Part shown: piece by piece, positions 17,427-25,906 of the stretch | Numbering within the stretch: the stretch's first letter is position 1 | Layout of the letters: each line of letters starts with the position of its first letter | Assembly: GCA_965198795.1 (NCBI GenBank) | Contig: OZ240674.1 | Location: forward strand, 2,418,001 to 2,482,000 | Reading direction: 5' to 3' | DNA: 64,000 nt | Source: G965198795 sp965198795 | Lineage (GTDB): Bacteria; Pseudomonadota; Alphaproteobacteria; Rhodospirillales; Casp-alpha2 | Position numbers and translations under genes: made by a program | The notes under the pieces: generated by a model | The model's input: only the letters and a program-made list of their open reading frames with translations | What the model was told of the DNA's origin: nothing | Database searches by the model: none

Positions 17427-19667
17427 ATGAGCGCCTTGCCCCCCTTAAGTCCGGAAGACGGCGATGTGCGTGACGCCGATCTGGCGAATGCGCTAAGCGA
17501 GCGATACCTCGCCTATGCGCTTTCGACCATCGTGTCGCGCTCGCTGCCCGATGTCCGGGACGGTTTGAAACCGGTCCACCGCCGTCTGCTTTACGCCATG
17601 CGGCAGTTGAAGCTGGATCCGGCGACAGGGTTCAAGAAATGCGCCCGCGTGGTGGGTGACGTCATCGGTAAATATCACCCTCATGGTGATACGGCCGTTT
17701 ATGACGCCTTGGTGCGCCTGGCGCAGGCGTTTGCGGTCCGGTATCCACTGGTTGACGGACAAGGGAACTTCGGCAATATCGATGGCGATAACGCAGCCGC
17801 AATGCGCTATACGGAAGCCCGCATGACCGGAGTGGCGACGGCGCTCCTGGAAGGTATCGACGAGGACGCCGTTGATTTCCGCGCCACATATGACGGCGAG
17901 GATGAAGAGCCGGTCGTTTTACCCGCAGCCTTTCCCAATCTGCTGGCCAACGGCGCGACCGGTATCGCGGTTGGCATGGCGACCAACGTCCCTCCCCACA
18001 ACGCCTGGGAAATCTGCGGAGCGCTGCTGCATCTGATCAAATTTCCCAACGCGGGATTCGACAAACTCGTCGAGTTGATGCCGGGGCCTGATTTTCCGAC
18101 CGGCGGTGTGTTGGTGGAGGGCAGGGAGACCGTTGTTCACGCATACCGGGCCGGAAGAGGCGGCTTACGTTTGCGAGCCCGCTGGGAAGTGGAGGATCTG
18201 GGACGCGGCCAGTACCAGATCGTGGTCACGGAGATTCCCTATCAGGTGCAAAAAGCGAGGCTTATCGAGCGGATTGCCGACCTGATCATCGCCAAAAAGC
18301 TGCCCATCTTGAATGATGTGATGGATGAGAGCACGGACGACATCCGGATTGTGCTGGAGCCCAAGTCCCGCACCGTTGACGCGGGCGTCTTGATGGAGCA
18401 CCTGTTCCGGGAAACCGACCTGGAAATTCGCTTCAATCTGAACATGAACGTTCTGGACGGCGGGATTACGCCCAGGGTGATGAACCTGCGCGAAGTCCTG
18501 CAAGCGTTCCTGGATCACCGGATGGAAGTGCTGGAACGGCGGAAACGCCACCGTCTTGGCAAAATCAAGGCGCGTCTGGAAATTCTGGGCGGTTTTCTGA
18601 CCGCCTATCTGAACCTGGATGAAATTATCCGCATCATCCGAGAGCAGGACTATCCCAAGGCCGTCCTGACCGACCGTTTTGAGCTGACGGAAAATCAGGC
18701 GGAAGCGATCTTGAACATGCGCCTTCGACAGTTACGCAAGTTGGAAGAGATCGAAATTCGCCGCGAACATGAAGAACTTACCCTTGAGAAAGCCGGGATC
18801 GAGGCGATACTGGCGGATGAAAAGAAACGCAAAGACGTCATTGCATCCGAAATTCAAGCCGTTCGCAAGACGTTTGGCGCCAACACGGCGCTTGGCGAAC
18901 GGCGAACGGCCATCAGCGGCGCGCCAGTGGCCGCCGTGGTTCCCCTGGAAGCACTGGTCGAGAAGGAACCGGTGACGGTGGTGCTCTCGGACAAGGGATG
19001 GATCCGGGCGCTGAAAGGGCATATCGAGGATACGTCCGAGGTCAAGTTCAAGGAAGGCGACCGGCTGAAGTTTTCGCTCAGGGCACAGACGACCGATAAG
19101 CTTTTGATCCTGGGCACAAATGGCCGGGTTTACACACTGGGTTGCGATAAATTGCCGGGTGGGCGGAGTCATGGTGAGCCGCTGCGCTTGATGATCGATT
19201 TGCCGAATGGTCACGACCCGGCGCGAATGAAAGTTCACACGCCCGGCGCAAAAGTGTTGGTTGCGTCCGGCGCGGGACGGGGATTCATCGCGCCGGAAAA
19301 CGATCTGGTCGCCCAAACTCGATCAGGCAAACAGGTCTTGAACGTTTCTGATGGTGTTGAGGCGGCCATTATGGCGCCGATTCCCGACGACAGCGATTTG
19401 ATCGCTACCGTGGGCGAAAACAGAAAACTCCTGATTTTCCAAAGGACGGAAATGCCCGAGATGATCCGCGGCAAGGGCGTCATTTTACAGCGTTTCCAGC
19501 AGGGCGGCTTGACCGATGTAACGGCTTTGAGAGCGGATGAGGGGCTTGCTTGGGAGACCGGAGCCGGCCGCCGGGTTGAACCCGGTTTCCAGGAATGGCT
19601 GGGTAAACGCGCCCAGGCGGGACGGCCCGTGCCGAGAGGCTTTCCCCGCGGCAACAAATTCGGCTAA
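17427..19667 (+). CDS. parC: DNA topoisomerase IV subunit A
   Basis: 746 residues. The N-terminal breakage-reunion domain shows SERYLAYALSTIVSRSLPDVRDGLKPVHRR, GDVIGKYHPHGDTAVYDALVRLAQ and the active tyrosine in AAMRYTEARM. The C-terminal beta-pinwheel repeats are fewer and shorter than in GyrA (no GQRGG-type GyrA box), and the length is typical of alphaproteobacterial ParC (about 740-770). With ParE it decatenates chromosomes after replication. The residues around S and D of the quinolone-determining region (HPHGDTAVYDAL) have T rather than S at the first position, which occurs naturally in several species. Confidence 0.95.
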   Translation: MSALPPLSPEDGDVRDADLANALSERYLAYALSTIVSRSLPDVRDGLKPVHRRLLYAMRQLKLDPATGFKKCARVVGDVIGKYHPHGDTAVYDALVRLAQAFAVRYPLVDGQGNFGNIDGDNAAAMRYTEARMTGVATALLEGIDEDAVDFRATYDGEDEEPVVLPAAFPNLLANGATGIAVGMATNVPPHNAWEICGALLHLIKFPNAGFDKLVELMPGPDFPTGGVLVEGRETVVHAYRAGRGGLRLRARWEVEDLGRGQYQIVVTEIPYQVQKARLIERIADLIIAKKLPILNDVMDESTDDIRIVLEPKSRTVDAGVLMEHLFRETDLEIRFNLNMNVLDGGITPRVMNLREVLQAFLDHRMEVLERRKRHRLGKIKARLEILGGFLTAYLNLDEIIRIIREQDYPKAVLTDRFELTENQAEAILNMRLRQLRKLEEIEIRREHEELTLEKAGIEAILADEKKRKDVIASEIQAVRKTFGANTALGERRTAISGAPVAAVVPLEALVEKEPVTVVLSDKGWIRALKGHIEDTSEVKFKEGDRLKFSLRAQTTDKLLILGTNGRVYTLGCDKLPGGRSHGEPLRLMIDLPNGHDPARMKVHTPGAKVLVASGAGRGFIAPENDLVAQTRSGKQVLNVSDGVEAAIMAPIPDDSDLIATVGENRKLLIFQRTEMPEMIRGKGVILQRFQQGGLTDVTALRADEGLAWETGAGRRVEPGFQEWLGKRAQAGRPVPRGFPRGNKFG

Positions 19668-19714
19668 CGTGCCTCCACATTGGATAACAACAGATAACAA
19701 CGGAGATTGTTTTC

Positions 19715-20350
19715 ATGACTGCCGCCGCCGCATCGCCGATTTTGCTCGATTCCCTCCTGGGGCGCCGTGAAGAGCGGCTCGTCGCGAGTTTTGTCCTGGC
19801 TTTCACAGGTTCGCTGCTGATCGCCGTTTCAGCCAAGGTTCAAATCCCGTTCTACCCCGTGCCGATGACCATGCAGACCTTTATGATCTTGACCATTGGT
19901 ATGGCGTTTGGCTGGCGATTGGGCGCGGCGACTGTCATGCTTTACCTGATACAGGGCGCGCTTGGGTTTCCGGTGTTCGCGGGAACCCCGGAAAAAGGCG
20001 TCGGCGTCGCCTATATGGCCGGGCCGACGGGCGGCTATCTCGCCGGGTATCTGTTGGCCGCGGCGTCGGTCGGCTGGTTGGCCGAGCGGGGTCTCAGCCG
20101 CCACGCATTAGGCGTCGTCCTTGCCATGCTGATCGGCAACGCGCTGATCTACCTGCCGGGCGTGCTTTGGTTGGGCGCGCTGTTCGGTTGGGACAAACCG
20201 GTCTTGGAGTGGGGATTTTGGCCCTTCCTCGCCGGCGACGGCGCGAAGCTGCTACTGGCCGCCGCGGCGCTTCCTTTTGCTTGGAAACTTATTGGTAAAC
20301 CGGAAGATCCGGAACGCCCCGGTCAAGTGATAAGGAAAGAGTCGGTTTGA
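19715..20350 (+). CDS. bioY: Biotin transporter BioY (ECF S-component)
   Basis: 211 residues, mostly hydrophobic, with six predicted helices and the family motifs VQIPFYPVPMTMQTFMIL and YLAGPTGGYLAGYLLAA (here MAGPTGGYLAGYLL). BioY binds biotin in the membrane and either works alone or with the BioMN energising module; no bioM or bioN is nearby. The 3' end overlaps the convergent bpt gene by 28 bp, so the two terminators must lie inside each other's coding region. Confidence 0.92.
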   Translation: MTAAAASPILLDSLLGRREERLVASFVLAFTGSLLIAVSAKVQIPFYPVPMTMQTFMILTIGMAFGWRLGAATVMLYLIQGALGFPVFAGTPEKGVGVAYMAGPTGGYLAGYLLAAASVGWLAERGLSRHALGVVLAMLIGNALIYLPGVLWLGALFGWDKPVLEWGFWPFLAGDGAKLLLAAAALPFAWKLIGKPEDPERPGQVIRKESV

Positions 20351-21090
20351 GCGTCTGGATCGAACGGAAGCCAGCCGTCCGGGCTGTGAACCTCAAGCGG
20401 CGCGAAACGCGCTTTGTAGGACATCTTGCCGCAACCGCTGATCCAGAACCCCAGATAAACGTAGGGCAGGCCAAGGCGCTTGGCCTCTTCCACGAGCCAA
20501 AGGATCATATAGGTGCCGAGGCCGCGTTTCGGCTGATCGGATTCGAAAAAGCTGTAGACCGCGGAAAGGCCGTCGTTTACCTGATCGGTTAGACAACCGG
20601 CCGTCAGCCGGCCGTCTTGAGAGCGAAATTCCGCAAGAAACGTATCGACGGGCGTGTCCTCGATAAGGGCCTGATAATCCAAAAAATCCATCTTCGCCAT
20701 GTCACCATTCATGTGACGTGAGCCTTGATAGCGGACAAACAGGCGGAACTGCTCGTCTGTCGCTTTTGGTCCGCGCTGCTCGACCGACAGATCCTCATTG
20801 GCGCGCATTGTGCGCCGGAATGACTTGGTCCACAGGAAATCATCGACCCGAATGCGAACGGCCTTACACGCGTCGCAGGCGGGGCAGGCGGGGGCATAAA
20901 CGATACCGTGAGAGCGGCGGAAACCGGCGAGCGACAACTGGTCGTGCAGCTTTATGGCGTCGCGGCCGAACAACTCGGTGACTACTCGGCGCTCAACGCG
21001 ATTGGAAAGATAGGGACACGGCAGCGGCGCCGTCGCGAAGAAAAACCGTGTTTCGTGTATCGGTTTATGTTTCATGAGTCCCGCGAACAT
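20323..21090 (-). CDS. bpt: Aspartate/glutamate leucyltransferase
   Basis: 255 residues. The N-terminal Ate1-type part has CPYLSNRVERRVVTEL and the cysteine cluster CPACDACKAVRIRV; the C-terminal part ends with YLGFWISGCGKMSYKARFAPLE and ...DGWLPF. This is the Bpt enzyme of the bacterial N-end rule, which adds leucine from Leu-tRNA to proteins with N-terminal Asp or Glu so that ClpS/ClpAP degrade them. Start is MFAGLMKHKP; the ATG five codons later is possible. It overlaps bioY tail to tail. Confidence 0.93.
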   Translation of the reverse strand: MFAGLMKHKPIHETRFFFATAPLPCPYLSNRVERRVVTELFGRDAIKLHDQLSLAGFRRSHGIVYAPACPACDACKAVRIRVDDFLWTKSFRRTMRANEDLSVEQRGPKATDEQFRLFVRYQGSRHMNGDMAKMDFLDYQALIEDTPVDTFLAEFRSQDGRLTAGCLTDQVNDGLSAVYSFFESDQPKRGLGTYMILWLVEEAKRLGLPYVYLGFWISGCGKMSYKARFAPLEVHSPDGWLPFDPDAQTDSFLIT

Positions 21091-21169
21091 ACTGGCTGGC
21101 TAGGCCAAACAAGGCGCCAGTTGAAACTATAACCCAATGAATCAGGCTTCGCACCTGGAATGGCGATCA

Positions 21170-22276
21170 CTATGACTGAGTGTCAGCTTGGATATCGAAG
21201 TTCAAACCCGGAACAGCGGGCGAGGAGGGTTTTGTTCCCGGGGAAGCGGGAGGAAGGGGCGTGATGATGGAGTTTTCTGGATCGCCGCCTGATTCCGGTG
21301 AAGGGTCCGGGATACCCAGAGTTTGGCGCCTCTTGATTTCATTCAGGCCGGGCAGTTCCTCTTCGATCAGTTGCTTCGCGGCTTCGAGATTGGCTGATTG
21401 ATCTCCGGTGCCGCGCAACAGGATGATGCTCAACCGGCGGTTGCTGGGATGACTCGGATCGTCCGCCAAAAGGGGGGCTTTCGGCCCCTTTCCGACAATA
21501 CGGTTGACGCGGGAATCCGGGACGCCAAAACGCTCTAATTGGCGGCGGGCCGCATTAGCCCGGTCAGCGGACAATTCCCAGTTGCCGTAATTCTGGCGAT
21601 TGAAGGCGGTTGCGTCCGTGTGGCCGGAAACGGAAATATTCTGTGGCACGGATAGAATAACCTTGGAGACAGCCTCCAGGATTTTCTGGGCATGGAGATA
21701 CATTTTGGAACTGCCGGACGGAAACATGGCTAATCCGTCGCGGTCGATCAGTTGGATACGTAATCCCTCCGGTGTGTTGTCCACAAGCAAGCTGTTTCTG
21801 AATTGATTGAACGCGGGATTGTCCTCAATCACCTCGCGCAACTGCTCTTGGGCTTCGTCCAACTGTTCTTGTTCAAGAGCGCTCACCTTGGCCTCTATGT
21901 CTTCCTCCTCGGTCTTCTCAGCCTGCTCGCTCTCGTTAAAGTCGCCGCCAGTCCCCGCTTTCGGCGGCGGTAAATCGACGGTCACACTGTCGCGCGCTGT
22001 GTCATTTTGCAAGGTGCCGTCCTCTGTGATCGTCTTCCCGCCCAAGACGTCTCCGCTGCCCGACGTCGAAGCGGAAGGGGCGACGGGCGCAAAATAATTC
22101 GAGATGCCTTCCAGGCTTTCCTGAGTAACGGAATTCAACAGCCAAAGAAGCAGAAAGAACGCCATCATCGCGGTCACGAAGTCGGCATAGGCGATTTTCC
22201 AAGCGCCGCCGTGATGGGCATGGCCGCCCTTGACGACCTTCTTGATGATGACTGGTTGCTGATCGCCTTCAGCCAT
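21170..22276 (-). CDS. motB: Flagellar motor protein MotB
   Basis: 368 residues. One N-terminal membrane helix carries the essential aspartate in IAYADFVTAMMAFFLLLWLLNS; a periplasmic linker rich in acidic residues and Q follows; the OmpA-like peptidoglycan-binding domain has VSGHTDATAF and ELSADRANAARRQLERFGV. It forms the stator with MotA, encoded 40 bp upstream on the same strand. The C-terminal proline/serine tail after the OmpA domain (PLPPASPGTKPSSP) is longer than in enteric MotB and is typical of alphaproteobacteria. Confidence 0.95.
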   Translation of the reverse strand: MAEGDQQPVIIKKVVKGGHAHHGGAWKIAYADFVTAMMAFFLLLWLLNSVTQESLEGISNYFAPVAPSASTSGSGDVLGGKTITEDGTLQNDTARDSVTVDLPPPKAGTGGDFNESEQAEKTEEEDIEAKVSALEQEQLDEAQEQLREVIEDNPAFNQFRNSLLVDNTPEGLRIQLIDRDGLAMFPSGSSKMYLHAQKILEAVSKVILSVPQNISVSGHTDATAFNRQNYGNWELSADRANAARRQLERFGVPDSRVNRIVGKGPKAPLLADDPSHPSNRRLSIILLRGTGDQSANLEAAKQLIEEELPGLNEIKRRQTLGIPDPSPESGGDPENSIITPLPPASPGTKPSSPAVPGLNFDIQADTQS

Positions 22277-22315
22277 TCCGGCTCACTCCATCCACTTTTC
22301 GGCCTGTTCGCCGGG

Positions 22316-23176
22316 TCATGACGCCTGTGGAAGTTCCGCGACCATTTCCTCCATCTGGTTGAAGGTGGGACGCATATCGTGGGACAGACTCTTGCGAGCG
22401 AATTCAACCGATACTTGAGGGGCGTAACCTTGCATGTGCCCAATGACGCCAGTCTTGATGCATTCCATGTACGCGGCGTCCGCAGCAAAAACTTGGTTCA
22501 GCTTGGACGCCGCTGGCGCAAAAAAACCGTAGGCAAAGAAAATCCCGCTGAATGACCCGACAAGAGCCGCAGCGATTAGGTTTCCGAGAACCTCGGGCGG
22601 TTCCGCGATGGAGCCCATGGTCACGATCACGCCCAAAATGGCGGCCACGATCCCAAGAGCCGGCGTTGAGTCGGCCATAACCTGGATGACGTTGACGTGA
22701 GCATGAAGTTCTTCATGGTGAATCTCAAGTTCCTTCTCCATCACCTCGGCCATTTCATGGGGATTACTTGCCCCAAGCGTCAGCAACCGTAAGTAATCAC
22801 ACAGGAATTCAACCGCGTGGTGGTCAGCGTGGAACAATGGGAAGTTCGAGAACAGGGTGCTGTCTTCCGGCTTCTCGACATGCTGTTCAAGAGCGAGGTC
22901 GCCCTTTGTCTTGGCCAAGCGGAACACAGAATAGAGGACGCCCAATAGTTCCTCATAATGTTCTTTCTTGTACTTAGGCCCCGAGAAAATCTTCTTCATG
23001 GACTTCAATGAGCCAGTAACGACAGATTTCGGGTTCCCCGAGATGAAGGCCCCAATCACCGCGCCGAAGATGATGACAAACTCGATGGGCTGCCAGAGGA
23101 CGGCGTAGCTGCCGTGGGCTCCGTATCCTCCCATAACCATCACAAACACGACCAGAGAGCCGACAATGTAGAGCAT
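22316..23176 (-). CDS. motA: Flagellar motor protein MotA
   Basis: 286 residues with four membrane helices and the conserved TPALGIVAAILGVIVTMGSI and GTFLGI-type segment (here LVGSFSGIFFAYGF), plus the charged cytoplasmic loop that contacts FliG. Together with MotB it forms the proton channel that turns the flagellum. It is the first gene of a two-gene motAB unit; its start is GTG- or ATG-type at 23,176 with a purine-rich AGGCGGAGAATATAA leader. Confidence 0.95.
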   Translation of the reverse strand: MLYIVGSLVVFVMVMGGYGAHGSYAVLWQPIEFVIIFGAVIGAFISGNPKSVVTGSLKSMKKIFSGPKYKKEHYEELLGVLYSVFRLAKTKGDLALEQHVEKPEDSTLFSNFPLFHADHHAVEFLCDYLRLLTLGASNPHEMAEVMEKELEIHHEELHAHVNVIQVMADSTPALGIVAAILGVIVTMGSIAEPPEVLGNLIAAALVGSFSGIFFAYGFFAPAASKLNQVFAADAAYMECIKTGVIGHMQGYAPQVSVEFARKSLSHDMRPTFNQMEEMVAELPQAS

Positions 23177-23523
23177 TTATATTCTCCGCCTCTCAAACAC
23201 GTTGCTGTTCTCGGCCTATGGCCAGACGCTGTTCCGTGTGATTGCTTGCATGATCATTGGTCGATCAGCGCCTCCAATCCGGCAACTGATCCACCATGCC
23301 CCGACTTCCACCAGTTTGCACCGGTGTTTTGTGGCACGATATAAGGAATTGGTGAAAAAGCAAAACCTTTCAATAATGTCCAAGGCGCAAAGCTCGACGG
23401 ACTCAGAACCTTTTAATCTTGAAAAACCGCCGTTACGGGCGTGAGGACTCGCGTTCGGCGGCGAAACTGCTAAAAGGACGGAAAACCACCACTCATGGCT
23501 GAGCGCGCCAGAGGAAGACTGTC
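23177..23523. other. Divergent intergenic region between motA and the flavin reductase gene
   Basis: 347 bp without a convincing gene. It must hold the promoters of motAB (leftward) and of the flavin reductase gene (rightward). I searched for a flagellar sigma-28 pattern and for a sigma-54 -24/-12 pair; a TGGCACG is present at about 23,332 but without a correctly spaced TTGC, so neither is claimed. A GAGGAAGACTGTC leader precedes the flavin reductase start. Confidence 0.4.
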
Positions 23524-24036
23524 ATGATCACGCAACACCGGAAACTCGCAGTGGACCGGGCGCTGTTTCGCAAGGCGATGGGACGGTTTCCGACGGGCGT
23601 TACCGTCATTACCGGTCATGACGGCGCCGGCGCGCCTGTCGGGGTGACGGTCAGTGCGTTCAGCTCCTTGTCTCTCGACCCGCCGCTGATTCTATTTTGC
23701 CTGACGGCCGGCACGGCGACGATGGCCGCGTTTCAACCTGAAAAGACATTTGCCGTGAATATTTTGGCGATGGACCAGGGAGCATTGTCGGATCAATTCG
23801 CCGGTCCGCCCGAGGCGCGTTTCTCGGGGGTTGAACATCATCCGGGGGAGTCGGGCGCCCCTTTGCTCGCCGGCGCCGTGGCGAGCGTGGAGTGCCGGGT
23901 TGATCAAACCTTTTCCGGAGGTGATCATCAGATCATCATCGGCAGAGTTGAACGCGTAACAGTCGCGGAAGGTAAAATCCCGCTGGTCTATTGCCAGAGC
24001 GCTTATCATGAACTCGGGTCGCCGTTGGCGGGGTAA
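23524..24036 (+). CDS. Flavin reductase-like FMN-binding protein
   Basis: 170 residues of the HpaC/RutF-type flavin reductase fold: ALFRKAMGRFPTGVTVITG, then GVTVSAFSSLSLDPPLILFCL and the C-terminal ...GDHQIIIGRVERV. Such proteins bind FMN and use NAD(P)H to supply reduced flavin to two-component monooxygenases, but no partner oxygenase is next door, so the physiological partner is unknown. A membrane-associated methyltransferase gene follows after 20 bp on the same strand and may be co-transcribed. Confidence 0.88.
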   Translation: MITQHRKLAVDRALFRKAMGRFPTGVTVITGHDGAGAPVGVTVSAFSSLSLDPPLILFCLTAGTATMAAFQPEKTFAVNILAMDQGALSDQFAGPPEARFSGVEHHPGESGAPLLAGAVASVECRVDQTFSGGDHQIIIGRVERVTVAEGKIPLVYCQSAYHELGSPLAG

Positions 24037-24056
24037 TCCACGCGGAGTGAGGGAAT

Positions 24057-24833
24057 GTGAGAGACAGGCGACTCGGTACGCTGGCGTTGCTTCACGCCCT
24101 GGGGCTCTTGATGGCGGCCGTTACTTATTTGTCCTGGGACCGGTTTCTGGGCTCCGCTCCCTCCCTTTTTGTTCTCTCCATCATTTGGGGAAGCATGGCT
24201 GCGGCCGCCGGCTGGATTATCGGGTTGGGGTCCGCCTTTTTTCTACTCAACTTGGCCGCTCCCGTTCTTTGCGGCGTGATTTTGACCTGGGCGGCGCCCG
24301 GCTGGTTGTTCCCCGTTCTGCTTCTCGCCGCTGCTGGCTTCCATTGGAACGCCGCGATCGAAGGTGTTCCGCTTTACTTGAGCAATCGAACGACACGGGC
24401 GGCTCTTTCCGATTTGGCGGGAGAGCGGGGGGCAAAGCGCGTCATTGACCTGGGGTGCGGTGTCGGCGGAGTGGTTTCTCATATCGCGCGCGTCCATCCC
24501 GAGGCTCAAGTCACGGGCGTTGAAACCGCGCCTTTCTGTGTTCTTATCGCAAAACTAAGAATGGCGGCGCAGTCCAACGCCCTCGTGTCCGCCATGTCGC
24601 TTTGGCGGGTGGACTTGGGGCAATACGATCTTGTCTATTGTTTCTTGTCGCCGGTTCCGATGACGAGGCTTTTTGAGAAAGCGCAGGCCGAGATGAGGAC
24701 GGATAGCCTGTTTGTGTCGAACAGTTTCGGCGTACCGGGTCAACCGGCGGATGAAATACGCGAACTTGCGGACAGGCGGCGGACGAAACTGTACTTATGG
24801 CGAATGACCGGCGGGACACACATCGGAGCCTAG
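24057..24833 (+). CDS. Class I SAM-dependent methyltransferase with N-terminal membrane helices
   Basis: 258 residues beginning with GTG. The first 105 or so residues form three to four hydrophobic helices (LLHALGLLMAAVTYL, FVLSIIWGSMAAAAGWIIG, LNLAAPVLCGVILTW). The rest is a Rossmann methyltransferase with motif I VIDLGCGVGGVVSHIA and a following acidic residue in VTGVETAP. Target is unknown; proteins with this split layout are often methyltransferases acting on membrane-bound or hydrophobic substrates. It follows the flavin reductase gene by 20 bp. GTG start chosen because GGAGTGAGGGA precedes it. Confidence 0.8.
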   Translation: MRDRRLGTLALLHALGLLMAAVTYLSWDRFLGSAPSLFVLSIIWGSMAAAAGWIIGLGSAFFLLNLAAPVLCGVILTWAAPGWLFPVLLLAAAGFHWNAAIEGVPLYLSNRTTRAALSDLAGERGAKRVIDLGCGVGGVVSHIARVHPEAQVTGVETAPFCVLIAKLRMAAQSNALVSAMSLWRVDLGQYDLVYCFLSPVPMTRLFEKAQAEMRTDSLFVSNSFGVPGQPADEIRELADRRRTKLYLWRMTGGTHIGA

Positions 24834-24847
24834 ACTCGCAACCGCGT

Positions 24848-25874
24848 CTAGCGCAAACGCGCCCGGTAGCCCGCGCTCGTCAGCGTCTCGCGAATGCGAT
24901 GAACATGGCGCGCGTCCTGGCTTTCAATCGTCAGGTCCAGTTCGGAGATCTTAACCGGAACATTGTGAAACAGCCGTTGGTGGGAGACTTCGACGATATT
25001 CCCGCCCGCCGCCCCCACGATGGACGCGACCTTGGACAGCGTTCCCGGTTGATCGGGGATTTCCACTTGAAGGCGCGCAAGCCCGCCCCCACGCGCAAGC
25101 CCCCGCATCAGGACCGATGACAGCAGCCGCGCGTTAATATTGCCGCCGGATACGACAATGCAAACCTTGCGTCCTTCGAAACGAGTCCTATTGGCGATCA
25201 AGACCGCGACGCCTGAGGCGCCGCCGCCTTCCGCGACGATCTTCTCCCGTTCGACCAATTCCTGGACGGCTTCTTCGATCACCGGCTCGTCGGCCAAGAG
25301 AACAGCGTTCACCGTCTCGGTGATGATTTGCGTATTCAAAGCGCCCGAACGCTTGACGGCGACGCCGTCCGCGATCGTGGGCTCGGACGGCGTGTTTTCA
25401 GTGGATTCGGATCCCGCCAAACGCTCCGCCATGGCGGGATATAGGCGGCGCCGGTTTCGGAACAAAAGGCGAGGGCGGCCTCAAACGCGCCCTTCAAGTC
25501 GCCGCCGACGCGGCGACCGCGGCGCCGAACGCTTCCGTCCGTGAAATCTTGGTGAATGGCGTGTTCTCCGGCATGAAGATGGTCGCCCGTATGCCCAGAC
25601 TGGCGGCGTGATAGGCCACGCCCTGGGCATGATTGCCGGCGGACGTGGTCGCCGCGCCGGCGGCTTTTTCATCCTCCGGCAGATTCATCAGCCTGACGCC
25701 GGCGCCACGAGCCTTTAAAGCGCCCGTTCGTTGAAGATTTTCAAGCTTTAGATAGACCGCTGCGCCCGTTAGGGCGCTGAGCGCCAGCGCTTCGACCAAA
25801 GGCGTGCGCAGCACCGTCTCGCCCAAAGGTTCATGGGCGGCGTACACGTCATCAAGGGTGACAGGTAAAGCCAT
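24848..25874 (-). pseudogene. Decayed threonine ammonia-lyase (ilvA/tdcB type)
   Basis: Two frames together give the two ends of a threonine dehydratase. The N-terminal piece (25,494-25,874) has VYLKLENLQRTGALKARGA with the PLP lysine and SAGNHAQGVAYHA; the C-terminal piece (24,848 to about 25,440) has YPAMAERLAGSES and an intact ACT domain (LQVEIPDQPGTLSKVASIVG). Between them a third frame keeps DLKGAFEAALAFCSETGAAYIP. About 75-85 residues, including the glycine-rich phosphate-binding loop, are deleted and at least two frame changes are needed. The PLP motif is also altered (LKAR in place of FKxR). It cannot make a working enzyme; the ACT part might still be expressed but I see no start signal. 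Confidence 0.85.
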
Positions 25875-25906
25875 TTTTCGGTTACCGAGAGGAAGTGGCG
25901 CCGCCG

